Source: Sipunculus nudus
Lineage: Eukaryota; Annelida; Sipuncula; Golfingiida; Sipunculidae
Length of the DNA: 64,000 nucleotides
Direction of reading: 5' to 3'
Assembly (NCBI GenBank): GCA_026874595.1
Contig: CM049309.1
Coordinates: 14,004,576 to 14,068,575, forward strand
Of this stretch, positions 37,959 through 49,789 are shown in pieces (the stretch's first letter is position 1; each line of letters begins with the position of its first letter). The translations under genes and the position numbers were made by a program. The notes under the pieces were generated by a model. The model was not told the DNA's origin and searched no databases. It saw only the letters and a program-made list of their open reading frames with translations.

Positions 37959-38623
37959 CAGATGTAAATTAACTTATTGGGTACACATTTATGCATGAAA
38001 TGTTTTATATTTGCGCCAAGATTTTCTACAAAACATATGACATAGGCTTTACTAATTTAAGTCTTCGTGATGGAGATAACAAGTCAGTTCAAGAATCGTG
38101 GGTTAACTTGCCTGAGAAAGGTAAAAAAAAACACAACGAAACGGACGGTAAGCCCTGAAAGGTAACATCCATTTACAAGGTAAATATAAAGTAAAAATAA
38201 ATATAAAGTGTTCTCCTAAAAGTAATATGCTATCTACTAATAATTCGTTATGTAAACGTTTGTTTACCATTGTACACACGTTGAAAATAAGTAGCACCAG
38301 GCGTGATCTTTGGCGCGAAACATAAACAAAGCACGCACCATAGACGCCAAAAGATTTTCGAGCTTCGAGCCAGAGTTGTCAAGCATGCGCAAGAAGGGAC
38401 ATCCGGTCATATTTTGATAAACAGGCACACGTGTACACGTTTAATCACACAAAGAACCACAAGATTGATTAAAACAGGTTAATTGAAGACACTAAGTCAG
38501 TGAGCTGGAGTCCTTTAACTTGGAAACGATTGTGTTTAGGAACTGATAGCGTGAGATAATACAAATGTTATTGCAAATGCTTGTGTACCTTTGACGTAAT
38601 CATCGGAGTACCAAAAACGCAGT

Positions 38624-39011
38624 TTAAGCCTCAGTCACATCATGTCATCCAGTTCCTACTGAGTTGGGTTTTTGTTTTGGCAACAAGTGGACTTTTCGGG
38701 CGAGCTTCGAACATTATTTACTCAGACGAGCCTCGTCAGTATTTTAACAGCTCGTTCGGGAGCTCGTCGCTCTTAACCGCGGAGTTAGAGTGATGAGGAC
38801 TTGCTTGAAATTCGGTTTTGCTTGGTAGCAGCTTGGGAAGTCAGATGCAGAAAAAGTCTTTGGACTCGGCTGGGCCTCGATACTAATGTGAATACAATCT
38901 ATAAAAAGCGACAGATGTCGGTCGGATTTTTTAATTGGGCAAGCAGCTCGCAGCTTGGCCGATTTAAAAAATCCACCGGAGCTCCGCCGGTAATGTGACT
39001 TATAGGCTTAA
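38624..39011. mobile_element. Inverted-repeat (MITE-like) element, about 388 bp
   Basis: The left end TTAAGCCTCAGTCACAT (38624-38640) is inverted at the right end as ATGTGACTTATAGGCTTAA (38993-39011), with a 2-bp insertion. The interior is rich in GAGCTCG/CGAGCT words, and there is no coding frame of interest. Confidence 0.75.
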
Positions 39012-39626
39012 TCCGCCTAAGCAGCCCCTGCTGTATGTATTACTGTTATTACTACGGATATGAGGACTCTTACCTGCTGGAACAGCAAGATACTGTTAAT
39101 GAAACTATCACTTTAACACATAGACATATGTAATATACCGTTTTGGAAGTAATGTTTGGAAAATTTATTCTGTATATTTTCAGGATCTGACGGGTGCAAT
39201 AATTTGAACTGAGAATAATATTTGTGCCTTTTAATTTCAAGAATGCTACATTTTTTCCAGTGCTAAACAAGAAAGTCAATGTTATACAAATATATAAGCT
39301 TTCAATCACCGTTATACAGAGTATTATGTTAACCAGATTTAAAAGTGATATATGTAACGAATGAACAGTTCAAATTAAGTAATATACATCGCCGTGGAGA
39401 TGACATGGAGGCTTTGGAAACAAACTGAAATCTCTCTAATATAGCGAAATACAGAAATGAAACAGACCGTCATATATGGAGACCGCGGCTGCCAACACGC
39501 GGTTGAGGTTCGTAACGAAACCCAGGAATCAGATTTAAATATATAGGTGTAGAGTGTCTTTCAAATGAAATTTTCTCATGTTCAACCTCTATAATGTTTG
39601 TATATCAGACGTGCAAAATCACACTT

Positions 39627-40535
39627 TTTAAAAGACTCACTGTTTTTAATTAGGATTTACTGAAAATGACGCCAATTACTCTTTTTTCACTTTTTTAGCA
39701 GCACTGTTTTTTTTCTCCTCTTTAGTGAAAAAAGCTATATATAGTGTTTCTCTCCTGCGATAACAGTCCAGTTAGAACAAGAATAGGACACTTTGCAGTT
39801 TTTGTGTGCAAATGTGTGACATCATGTGGAAAATGCCCTTATCTTCATGCATGGGGATGTGCAATGTATTTTTCTAACTTTTTGAGCAATATTTATACAC
39901 ACACGTGGTAAGCGAAGCGCATCTTTAGTCAGTATGTGATTAAAAATGAGGAATTGCCGCTAATTTTACTCTTTATTTCAAAGAAGGCTACTCTTTCTTA
40001 CCAGAACACTCTTCTTTTAGGTCATTTGCCTTTGGCAGGCCTGGTATATATAACAACGACTCTGGAAATTCGATTGCAAAATTACCGACTCAAGCAGCTG
40101 AAGTCCTGTGCATACTGGGCTCACGGTATTGGTTCAACCTTGTTACATATCAAAACCTGGAACTCGGCTTATATATATATTTGTTCTAGTACTGTAGCAG
40201 AAGCAAAGGTAAATGGCCGAGACAAGTGCAAGTGCTCTGGGTAAAGCAGCCTTCTTTGAAATAAAAGTGAAAAAAAGAGTAAAATCAGCAACAACTCTCA
40301 AAGTCAGACACATGGATGGTGTACATCCCCCTGCCTGCCTAATTAAGACAAGCGCATTTTCACCATATTGTGACACACAACACAAATATTGATAAGGGTC
40401 CCAATTTTGTACTCACTGGGCCGTTGAAGAGAAATGCCGTAACTCGTTTACTGAATAAGGGTGCTGGTGAAAAAGTGGAAACAGAGTAATAAGCGTCATT
40501 TTAAGTAAAGAGTCACTCTTTTTAAAAATAGTCAT
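39627..40535. mobile_element. Foldback element, about 0.9 kb
   Basis: Long imperfect inverted repeats. AAAAAGACTCACTG near 39630 faces AGAGTCACTCTTTTT near 40520. GAAAATGACGCCAATTACTC faces GAGTAATAAGCGTCATTTT. TTTGTGTGCAAATGTGTGAC faces GTGACACACAACACAAA. TTTATTTCAAAGAAGGCT (39971) faces AGCCTTCTTTGAAATAAA (40250). The arms run nearly to the centre, so the transcript would fold into one long hairpin. Confidence 0.75.
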
Positions 40536-40955
40536 TAGGCATATACCTGTAGCACTGATTTAATTTCAAGTTTGTGCATTTGCCTAAGTGCATTAACACC
40601 GACACAAAAACATTTTGGGTTAGAGCCCGGCGGCGCAGCCAGCCGTGTTACGATTGAGCCGAGTTTATCAGGAGGCACCGCCGATATTTCATTAAGTCGA
40701 AGTGAGCCGATTTTGTGCAGCTCAGTTTGGCTTAAGAAAACGATTAATACAAAAAGATCAATCTTTTACAATATAAAAAAAGCCCGAAACATATACAGAG
40801 TAATACAAAGTTATTTTCTGTAAAGCTTATGAAAAGAACTTTTAAAGTTCTGTAATTCTATTATAGTTGTGATAATTCAAAGCGCTTAACTGAAGTAAAA
40901 CATTTGTAAAAATGTTCTGTTTTTTAATTTGTATTTTCTTGTCGCTGAAACGAAT

Positions 40956-41225
40956 GTTAACAGATGTTCATATCTTTAAAGGTCTCAAAAATAGAGAAAA
41001 AAATTCGAAAAAAAGCCCGAAAAAATACTTGTGGTGCCACCAGGCTGCAGAAACTGATGAAACTCCATGATCAATATCCATAAAAACAATTATGGTGATA
41101 TCTGCATTAGTTGTTCAGATACTTCAGCTTTTGTATCAAATTTTCCATTATTCTGAGCTGTACTTTGGAGTGCCATAGCTCACAGGATATGGGTAACAGA
41201 GCCCTAATTTCAGGTTTCAAGATAG
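40956..41225 (+). repeat. Orphan unit of the 338-bp foldback repeat
   Basis: One unit only, in the orientation of the right arm of the 12.7-19.2 kb element: GTTAACAGATGTTCAT, AAAGGTCTCAAAAATAGAG, a diverged GTGGTGCCACC, 'gatacttcagcttttgtatc' and GGATATGGGTAACAGAG. Confidence 0.8.
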
Positions 41226-42590
41226 ATTGTTAAGGTATTGAAGTGTTGGCTTATGAAATCACCGGGATGAACTATACTCGATATTAAATCACGAACTAGT
41301 AAAATGTAAAATGGATGCATATGTCACACATAATATAGATACCTTGTTTAAACAAAACGGGTACATCGTAACATCATGAAATGAATATGCTTTCTGCTCA
41401 ATATTAAGCCAGCCGACATTTTGCAAGCCGAGTTCAGCTACGAAACTCGGCTTACAACCGGCATTTTTTTTCCAAGCCAGCCGCATTTGCTCCGGGTTAT
41501 GTTCTTGGTCATTCACTCTGTACAAAACACAAAATGGTTCGACACAGTATCCGCAAAGCAGGGTGTACATTGAACGCCTTATACACCTGCGATCATTACT
41601 GCAGACGCAACGTCCGTGTACATATAACGCTACATTAGCGTTACGTATGCGATTTCAATTTATCACAAACGTAACACAGACGTATCACAGGCGTAGCGTA
41701 ATATGTACACCCAGTGTTAGAGATCACTCGGAACAAAAAGTAAGCGTATTATTTAGTGGCAACCTCTGGTGAGATTAGTTTGGACTGAACCATTTTTTTA
41801 ATTTTTGTGTCTCCCACTCTTTCGTGCGATCTTTAAGGCGTAGAAAAGAAATTGTTTCAGACCTCAGTTTTTAGTTAAACTTTATCGAATATATTTATAA
41901 GCTGTTCCTAGACAAAGATTATGCAGAAAGTACAAGAATAGCAGGGAGGGAGCAATGGCCAGGATCTACTTTTCTGGAAAGAATGTAAAGCAATTTCATA
42001 AATCAAAATTATGTATACCAACGTCAATATAACTGATCAGTTTGATATTCCAACTTCATACATTAACAGTGATATAGTTCAGGATAATGAAAATGTTCTT
42101 TCATTTTTTTATTTAATATATAAAAGTAAAAAGTTACCTGGGGCGTCCGTATTACACAAATTAATAGATGAAACAATACAACTGTCATAGAACTATCAGC
42201 GACCATAGAACTATCCTGGTTGGGGCGTCCGTATTGCACAAATTAATAGATGAAACAATACAACTGTCATAGAACTATCAGCGACCACAGAACTATCTGG
42301 TCAAGCACTAACTGGAAAATTTAACTTTAATATGGATCCTAAAATTACAAACCTGAACGGTGATCCCATGGAAATACTAACTGTATCTTATTTCCATGGT
42401 GATACTTTGGCAAGTAGCGTTTGGTTGATTTTACAAGCAGGGAATCTGCGTCTGAGACAAACTGACATTTTTGTAATGTTTACTTATTGCTATAATGTCA
42501 TTTTAATATATTCGATAAAATTGTGTAAAATAATGGATGAAAATGTTGGTGTTGCGGAAAGCTATACGTTTTTATTTAGCATAATGATGC
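41226..42590. other. Intergenic, with a hairpin and an 80-bp direct duplication
   Basis: A perfect stem AAGCCGAGTT/AACTCGGCTT lies at about 41426-41454. At 42142-42300 an 80-bp segment starting GGGGCGTCCGTATT occurs twice in tandem with about three differences. No gene is recognised. Confidence 0.6.
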
Positions 42591-42690
42591 ATAATCTGAC
42601 ACAGTTGGCAATCTGCCAAAGCTATTGATAGATCCAGACCGACCTTTGGCATGTTGCCAAATCTGAAATAGAATGCAGACTGCCTAGCTA
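42590..42690. repeat. Dispersed repeat shared with 59885-59970
   Basis: 'acacagttggcaatctgcca' followed by AAAGCTATTGATAGATCCAG and GTTGCCAAATCTGAAATAG. The same order of words is found at 59885-59970, with part of it again at 60182-60210. Confidence 0.75.
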
Positions 42691-43036
42691 TTTATAGATT
42701 AAGACATAATCTTGGCTTCTTGGTAAATCTGTCTACACATACTAAAAGACTTTGGCTACAATCCTTTTTTGCCCAAGAAGATATATCCATAAGATTGTTT
42801 ATCAACATTTTTAGAATAATAAAAGATGTAGTCCTTTCATTGTTAAAGGTCCAATAATTCTGCCAAACAATTAAGTAAACTTGAACAAAGGCCTCCTAAT
42901 AATTGTTTTTGTGCAATGTTACAGAAGTTTAAACAACAGTTTTGCAAAAGAGGACTAGTGCAGTCCTCAGTTTTATTTAGGCTTACTAATGGCCACAAGA
43001 CCAATTTCATGCAGCTTTCTATGACTCTATCAAAAA

Positions 43037-44501
43037 CTAGAATACGGGTAGTCGACAAACGACTACGTGTATCCGCCAAAATCAGAGTAGGACGGATAAA
43101 GTAAGGCATGGATTGAGTGGCAAAGGGAAATACAGTTAAACGTGATACATATAAGAATGGATGTCTGCCACGTGAACATGATTGTAGGTGGCGCCACCTG
43201 TTATTTGAACGAGAAACTATCCAAGATGTATACACATGCAAAATTTCAGGTGGAAAGGTCAAACCACTGCAGAGATATGAGTGATTTTATCCCACAGCAG
43301 AAAAACAGATGGACGCTGTGCAAAAATGGCTGCAGGTAGCGCCACTATTTCTGTGTATGTTATAGAGCTATCCAAGGGCTACATTTGTGTAAATTTTTTC
43401 CTAATTGGTCAAACGAGTCCGGAGATATAAGCATTAATGTCTGCAGCGTGAACGTAAATGAAGCTGGCCCCACCTGTCATAAAATCAAGATAGCTATCCA
43501 GGATGTATACCCATGCCGAATTACAGGTAATTTGGTCAAACCACTGCACAGATATGAGTGATTTTAACCCAAGGCAGACAAACAGATGGACGCTGTGCAA
43601 AAATGGGTGCATGTGGCGCCACCATTTTTGTGTATGCTATAGAGCTATCCAAGGGCTACATTTGTGTACATTTTTTTTCCTGATCGGTCGAACGAGTCCG
43701 GAGATATAAGCATGGATGTCTACAGCGTGAACGTGAATGTAGGTGGCGCCACCTGTCATAAAATCAAGAAAGCTATGCGGGATGTATACGCATGCCGAAT
43801 TTTAGGTAATTTTGGTCAAACCACTGCAGAGATATGAGTGATTTTAACCCAAGGCAGACAAACAGATGGACGCTGTGCAAAAAAGGCTGCAGATGGCGCC
43901 ACTATTTTTGTGTACGTTATAAAGCTATCCAAGGGCTTCATTTTTGTAATTTTGTTTTCCTGATTGGTCAAACGGTTCCCGAGATATGAGCTTGGATGTC
44001 TGCAGCGTGAATGTGAATGTATGTGGCGCCACCTGTCATAAAATCAAGAAAGCTATCTAGGATGTATACGCCAGCCGAATTTCAGGTGAATTAGTCAAAC
44101 CACTGCAGAGATGTGAGTGATTTTAACCCAAGGCAGATGAACAGATGGACACTGTGCAAACATGGTTGCACGTGGCGCCACCATTTTTTGTGTATGTTAT
44201 AAAGCTATCCAAGGGCTACATTTGTACAAATTCTTTTTCCTGATCGGTCAAACGGTTTCCGAGATATGTGGGTTTTTGTGTGGAAACTGACGCACAAACG
44301 GACGCTGGGGAGTGAGGAAAGGTCAGAGGTCAAGGCCAATTGGTTAGGCACTAGTTCACATGTGACCCGATAATTGATGTTTGGTTCGGAAAAATAGTTA
44401 GAAATATATAGAAAAATAGAGTAGTTCTCCGGAAACGAACGCGGCGGCGGTGGAACCCGGTCAAAAACATAGTATCTGCAAAACTTGGTTTCGGCGGATA
44501 C
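43037..44501. mobile_element. CTAGAATACGGG...GGATAC element, copy 2 (longest)
   Basis: Same left end (CTAGAATACGGGTAG) and right end (TTTCGGCGGATAC) as the copy at 15326-16484. It contains about four tandem units of roughly 280 bp, each with a GATGTCTGCAGCGTGAA start, one GGTGGCGCCACC, 'aaaccactgcagagatatga', GCAGACAAACAGATGGACGC and a second GTGGCGCCAC. No long open frame runs through it, so it is non-autonomous. Confidence 0.85.
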
Positions 44502-44694
44502 AATAATTAACCAAATCTATTCCTATACAAATGAAAGAACCCTACCCGAAGATAATTCTTGTAGAAAATTAGATGATTCAGCTTGACAGTTTCATCATTA
44601 ACCATTTTTTAAACTGAGAGAGGCTCAATTATGAGTTTTTTTTTTGTCCGTAAAATACAGGTTGCTTTAAGTGGTGCCACAAAAACTGCAATTT

Positions 44695-44735
44695 AAACAA
44701 GGGACCCATGGGTCACGGCGCTCAGCTGATCATGA
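44695..44735. repeat. Solo inner terminus of the foldback family
   Basis: AACAAGGGACCCATGGGTCA followed by CGGCGCTCAGCTGATCATG matches the inner arm ends at 14838-14872 and 15146-15190, with no arm sequence attached. Confidence 0.7.
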
Positions 44736-46073
44736 TTGGACTATAAATGTATCACCATTGTGATACTATATTGAGTAGATAAAGCTTAGAATATCATTGT
44801 CATGTTGGGCTTTTATAAAGGAATATAATGTATTATGTGAGTAAATGATATATGAAATAACCTGACTGATGGATTAATATGGAGTAAAATATAGTGGTTA
44901 ATTTTTTATTTATTTGGGAGGGGTCGAAAAAAGCAATTTATTTGAGCAAATATGAATGCAATGACAGTATGCCAAGCAGTGGTATAATGATGATAAGGCT
45001 ATTTGTTGAAGGATCTTTAGTGTATGGAAAACTGCAAGAGTTCAATTTGACAGATACAAGGTTATGATTAACTATACTGATGAGGGGATTTATGATTTTG
45101 TGACTGTATGACATAATATCTTGACAAGATCGGTCTTGACAAGGTGCATTATTTTGATGCCCCTCACGTCTACATATTACACAATATTGACATAATTTCT
45201 GGCATGTACATAGGTACCTATGGACAAATGGTCAACAGTACTGAACCACCTGGAAGGTTAAAATCTTAAAAATATGATGAAATGTAGATAATGTTTGAGA
45301 GGAAGAGGTAATCTGGGCCATGGTTGGTTTATATGATTGAAGAAAATGTTGCAAATAATATTTGAGACCTGACCATGCCTTTCCATTGGTTACCTTTTTG
45401 ATAAGCTGTTGACAGTTCAACAGTTTACACATTTGTCTGATGAGATCCAATTTATTTGGTAAACCTTTTTTTATCAATTTTATGATATGTATACAGTTGC
45501 CATAACGTCCCCATTCCACAGGTGCAATGACTTGATAGGGGGGGGGGGGGGGGAGGGCTGTTGTGTTATAATCAGAGTTACAATGCCTCTGTCTCTCTGT
45601 AGATATTTTCTTTAATTATTAAATTTTATGCTATAGCCATAGGACTATTGTTCACAGTGCCAAGGAGCAAAGCCTCAGTGGGATGAAGAAGGGGATGGTG
45701 AGAGTTACAACACCCTTGCATATACATACAGGATATGAAATTTAATTCAACAGTGCTTATAAAAAAAAGTTTATTCATTAACATTAAATATTTAAAACAG
45801 ACAGAAAGATGGAGAAACAAAGCAAATAATCTTTTTCCCCATTCTACTAAGCCAAGAAAAATTAACAATATTTGCATTTATTCCTTTTTTTCATTACATA
45901 ATTTTAATCCAAGTTTCCGAATGTTACTATAAATTTACAGTATAACATACATGTGATTGTGAATATTTCAGTTGATTCACATTTCTAAGTTGCATCAACA
46001 TTTATAGCTAATGTATCTAGTTTATAGTACCTGTCAACAGAATGGGATGGAGGGAGGAAGGGAGGCAATAAGG
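44736..46073. other. Intergenic
   Basis: Contains a G homopolymer at about 45539-45554 and GCATGTACATAGGTACCTAT near 45203, a word shared with repeats at about 47600 and 48240. No exon is recognised. Confidence 0.5.
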
Positions 46074-46084
46074 GAGAGAGAGAG

Positions 46085-46127
<43 letters not shown>
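46074..46127. repeat. (GA)n microsatellite
   Basis: GA run with one GCGA interruption. Confidence 0.95.
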
Positions 46128-46239
46128 CTCTCTGGTAATTACTGCCTGACCCAGCCACCCACAGTGGCAGTAGGTCAGATCTGAAGGTGTTATGTAACTG
46201 CCCAGTACACTGCATTTATACTGATCTGATGCAAACAAT

Positions 46240-48480
46240 GAAGACATGGTACCTGGAAACTTGAATAAAATCTACAGTTTTTGATCAATTGGTTTCAAAT
46301 TTCAGATTTTAACAGATGAAATGTTAATGTGTACATGCTGTGAAAATTATATCCACAGCACTAACAGGAAAAATTTGAATATTTATATTTTTTTAAATGG
46401 TACCAGGAAAAAAAGAAAAGTATTCTCAGCTATAAAACTAATACATGTATTAAAATAATCCAAGGATCAAAACACCCAATATATCATACCAGGAGCAAAC
46501 TGGAGTTGGGAATGTTTAATTTTATGAACTGAAATAAAGGACCAGCAATATAAATTTTGATTATTTAGCCAGTCTCATGTAACAACTGATACAACCATGA
46601 GTTATAAGTCAAACAAATTAAAATCTTTAATGAACACTTGTCTGGGTAATATTTTAAATTTTTGACATTTATTTATTATTTTAATTTTGTAATAAATATA
46701 AACCAACAAGTTAAAGACCTGGAAAAGACCTGAAAATTTAGATTAATTTAATATAATCAACTGCATCCTTGTCTATCATTATCTTGCTTCATATAATCCC
46801 TAATAGTAAACAACAATTTATTTAAATTATTTATTTTTCATTTTTATGGTTGAAATGAAAAATACCCAATGGTGACTGCACGGTGTCATTTGAAATACAA
46901 TTTTGGCCATCCATGGAAGATCCATAAATGATCAGTAATTGCAAGGTAATCCCCTGTAACTCATTAACTATAAATTACTTTTGCATTTATTTTTTTTTTA
47001 AGTTCTTATCATAAACCAAATATTAAAAAAAGTTTATTGTTATGTTTATGGCCTAAACAAATACTAGTGGAGGGGGTTGGACAGTTAGATCCAGTTGAAG
47101 CCACCCAAGAGCTGGCTGGCTGCAGAGTGCCTCGCTTCAAGCATGCATAATTGGCCTGAAAGGTCAATGTGGGGACATAAAAGAGGGGCTTCAGTACAGC
47201 TATGGTGTGATATGGTCTCATAAAAACTTTCATAAAAGCTAGTTTTTGACCAATTCCTTTTATAACTTCAGAATTTAGAAGCTAAAATCCTTACGTGTGC
47301 AAGATATGAAAATTAAATCAACAGTGCTTACAGGGAAAAAACATGCCATGGCCAAAGTTGGGCAAAATTTGAGGTACTGATTTTATATTTATGCTAATAA
47401 CTTATAAAATTTGAAAAATTCAGAACTAATTTTGGGAATACAATTGAATCTTGATTAAATAATGTTATATCCCTGGCAAAAAATGTCTACCTTCAGCAAT
47501 TTTCATGTTAAGAGAGTAAATATATTTCTTGATTTTTTACAAAGTGCATTATGTTTGGGCCTAGAACTTAAAACAATTACACAATACTGACATCATTTCC
47601 GGCATATGCATAGCGAATGTATAGAAGAATATGTATATTATATATTATCAAAGTCAGATCAGTGGTTTTGATATTAGCAAACTTGAAGTGTAACATTGGG
47701 GTTTTAATGGAAAAATGAATTTTTTTCTTAATATCTCGAAGGAATGCAGTCCTAGTGACCAAACTTTTAGTATGGTAGAGGATTTGGGGGACATCTAACT
47801 GTATGCAAAATTTAAGGAACTTAGAGCTGAAGCTGGGGAGCTGAGCTCTAGTAAACTGCATAACACTAGCTCGATGTAAACAATATGTGACATGGTGCTT
47901 GAAAACTTAAATAAAATCTACAGTTTTTGATCAACTGGTTTCAAATTTTTTGTTTTAACAGTTGAAATGGTAACAAAAACATGCTTTGGAAATTAAATCC
48001 ACAGCAGTTACAGGAAAAAAACGTGCCATGGTCAAACTTGGGCAAAATTTAAGGTACCAATTTTATATTTTTGCCAATATTTAAAAAAATTTAACAGATT
48101 TTGATCTAATTTTTGGTATACAATTAAATTTTGATTATTTAAAGTAGTATTACTGAAAAAATCTTTCCTCATTTTTTTACAAAGTCCATTATGTTTGGGC
48201 CCATAACTTTTTTAAATTAAATAATACTGACTTAATTTCTGGCATGTACATAGGAACCATATAGAGGAATATTTATGGTAAAAATGAAGAAAACCAGATG
48301 AGTGGTTTTGATATTAGGCAGTCCTGAAGTATGAAAATAGATTTCTAATAAAAAATTGAGGTTTTTCCTTAATATCTCGAAGGAACGAAGTCATATTGAC
48401 CCAATTTTTGGCATGGTAGGAGATTTTGGGGACATCTAACTGTATGCCGAATTTCAGATTCGTAGGTCCAATGGTGTAAA
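46240..48480. repeat. Three diverged copies of a repeat of about 0.7-1 kb
   Basis: The block 'aaaatctacagtttttgatc' plus AA(T/C)TGGTTTCAAATTT, ATCCACAGCA and CAGGAAAAA occurs at about 46265 and 47910, with a partial copy near 47240. 'cgtgccatggtcaaacttgg', ATTATGTTTGGGC, TTAATATCTCGAAGGAA and GACATCTAACTGTATGC follow in the same order at 47340-47820 and 48020-48450. The last copy leads directly into the GGACGGACAGACGG array. Confidence 0.75.
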
Positions 48481-48489
48481 AACGTGCCA

Positions 48490-48590
48490 GTCTTACGGAC
48501 GGACAGACGGACGGACGGACGGACGGCAAGACAGACGGACGGACGACGGACAATGGACCACGACTATAGCTCAGATGACTTATAGTCATG
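48490..48590 (-). mobile_element. Hairpin end of a CTGAGCT-type element with GGAC repeats
   Basis: GGACGGACAGACGGACGG repeats are followed by CGACGGACAATGGACCACGA and a hairpin AGCTCAGATGACTTATAGTC. This is the same architecture as the right end of the 12.7-19.2 kb foldback element. It terminates the repeat copy at about 47880-48480. Confidence 0.75.
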
Positions 48591-48887
48591 TGACCAACCT
48601 TTGCTCAAAACTTTGTGATGCTAGCTCCTGTCGATTCTGAGATTGTTATGTCAGTATGCTTAATTGGCCAAATGACGAAGTTCAAATTCCTGTAACCGCC
48701 AAAATTCATCAAACCCAAACCATTTGAACAAACTTAACACATTCGCTGCCCAGCCAAATATTCCCCCAGTGCCAGGGCCTGCAACAGTCTCGGGGAGGTC
48801 CGGGTGAGTAAGTTCTAGATGTGAAATGCTGATAACGAGGGTGGGAAGTCCACCTGGTCCAAGGGCCATAAAACTTATATATATATA

Positions 48888-48940
<53 letters not shown>

Positions 48941-49785
48941 TATATGTATAATTTATATACAGGACCGGGAAAGTCCAGCGGTTCATGCAATAGTGGCTCC
49001 TGTACACACTCGGATCGACCTTCGTTATATTAGTTGAAATAATAGATTAAGATTTATAAAACGTCGCAGTTATTATCATGTATGATCATCAAAATTCTAA
49101 TGTCACTTCATCGATCTGAAGAGCTCTCTGGGATCATTTCTGTGAAATATTGAACCATTTGGCTGAACGAATTTGGAGAAGATTTTATTATTAGCTTTTT
49201 CTCCGTGAAATGCTAGTTAATACAGGTGGCGCCACAAAACGCTCATCCCACATTTGATATGGGGATGCTTGCTCTTATGTTCCTGAGAAATTATAGGTTA
49301 AGGTACTAATGGCCGATGACCCTTGTACAGAAAAGGTGGATGCCGGTGGCGCCACCACTACCTCAAATTCATATATGAGATTTGTGACCACTTTTAATGA
49401 AATTTGGTGAAGATAGCTCAAGACGTTTCTGATATTGTGATTTTAGTATCCTTTTTTTGGCCAATTGACTGAGTCCTGTTTCCTGTAATTCTTGAGAGAG
49501 ATTGTTTCAGAGATTATTCCTGTGAAATATTGACTAATTTGGCTGGAAAGTTTCGTTGAAGAAGATTTTTTTTAAAGTTTTTTTTTCGCTTTTTTCCCTA
49601 AAAAAATCTAAATAAATGCATATAGCAAAAAATTAAGCAAAATCCGACAGATGACTTTATTTTTACATAAAATTTGGTGATGATAGCTTCTGCCGGTGTT
49701 AAGATAGTATGGGTTAGCGTACAGACGACGGACACCGGACGGCGGCACACCATCGCATAAGCTCACAGGTTTGCTAAAAAAAACT
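48590..49785 (-). mobile_element. GCGAACCTGTGAGC-family element, copy 2
   Basis: Ends at right with CATCGCATAAGCTCACAGGTTTGC, preceded by ACAGACGACGGACACCGGACG; this is the reverse complement of the end at 19688. The interior has AGCTTTTTCTCCGTG, two GGTGGCGCCAC sites (49224 and 49345-49356) and TGGTGATGATAGCT words. A TA microsatellite sits at 48876-48945. The left boundary is uncertain. Confidence 0.6.
48876..48945. repeat. (TA)n microsatellite
   Basis: TA run with short interruptions. Confidence 0.95.
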
Positions 49786-49789
49786 ACTG

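Noticed and set aside
42843-43262. 139-codon minus-strand open frame, the longest uninterrupted one in the window
   Set aside because: It spans the boundary between unique sequence and the start of a mobile element, so its continuity is accidental. No domain is recognisable.
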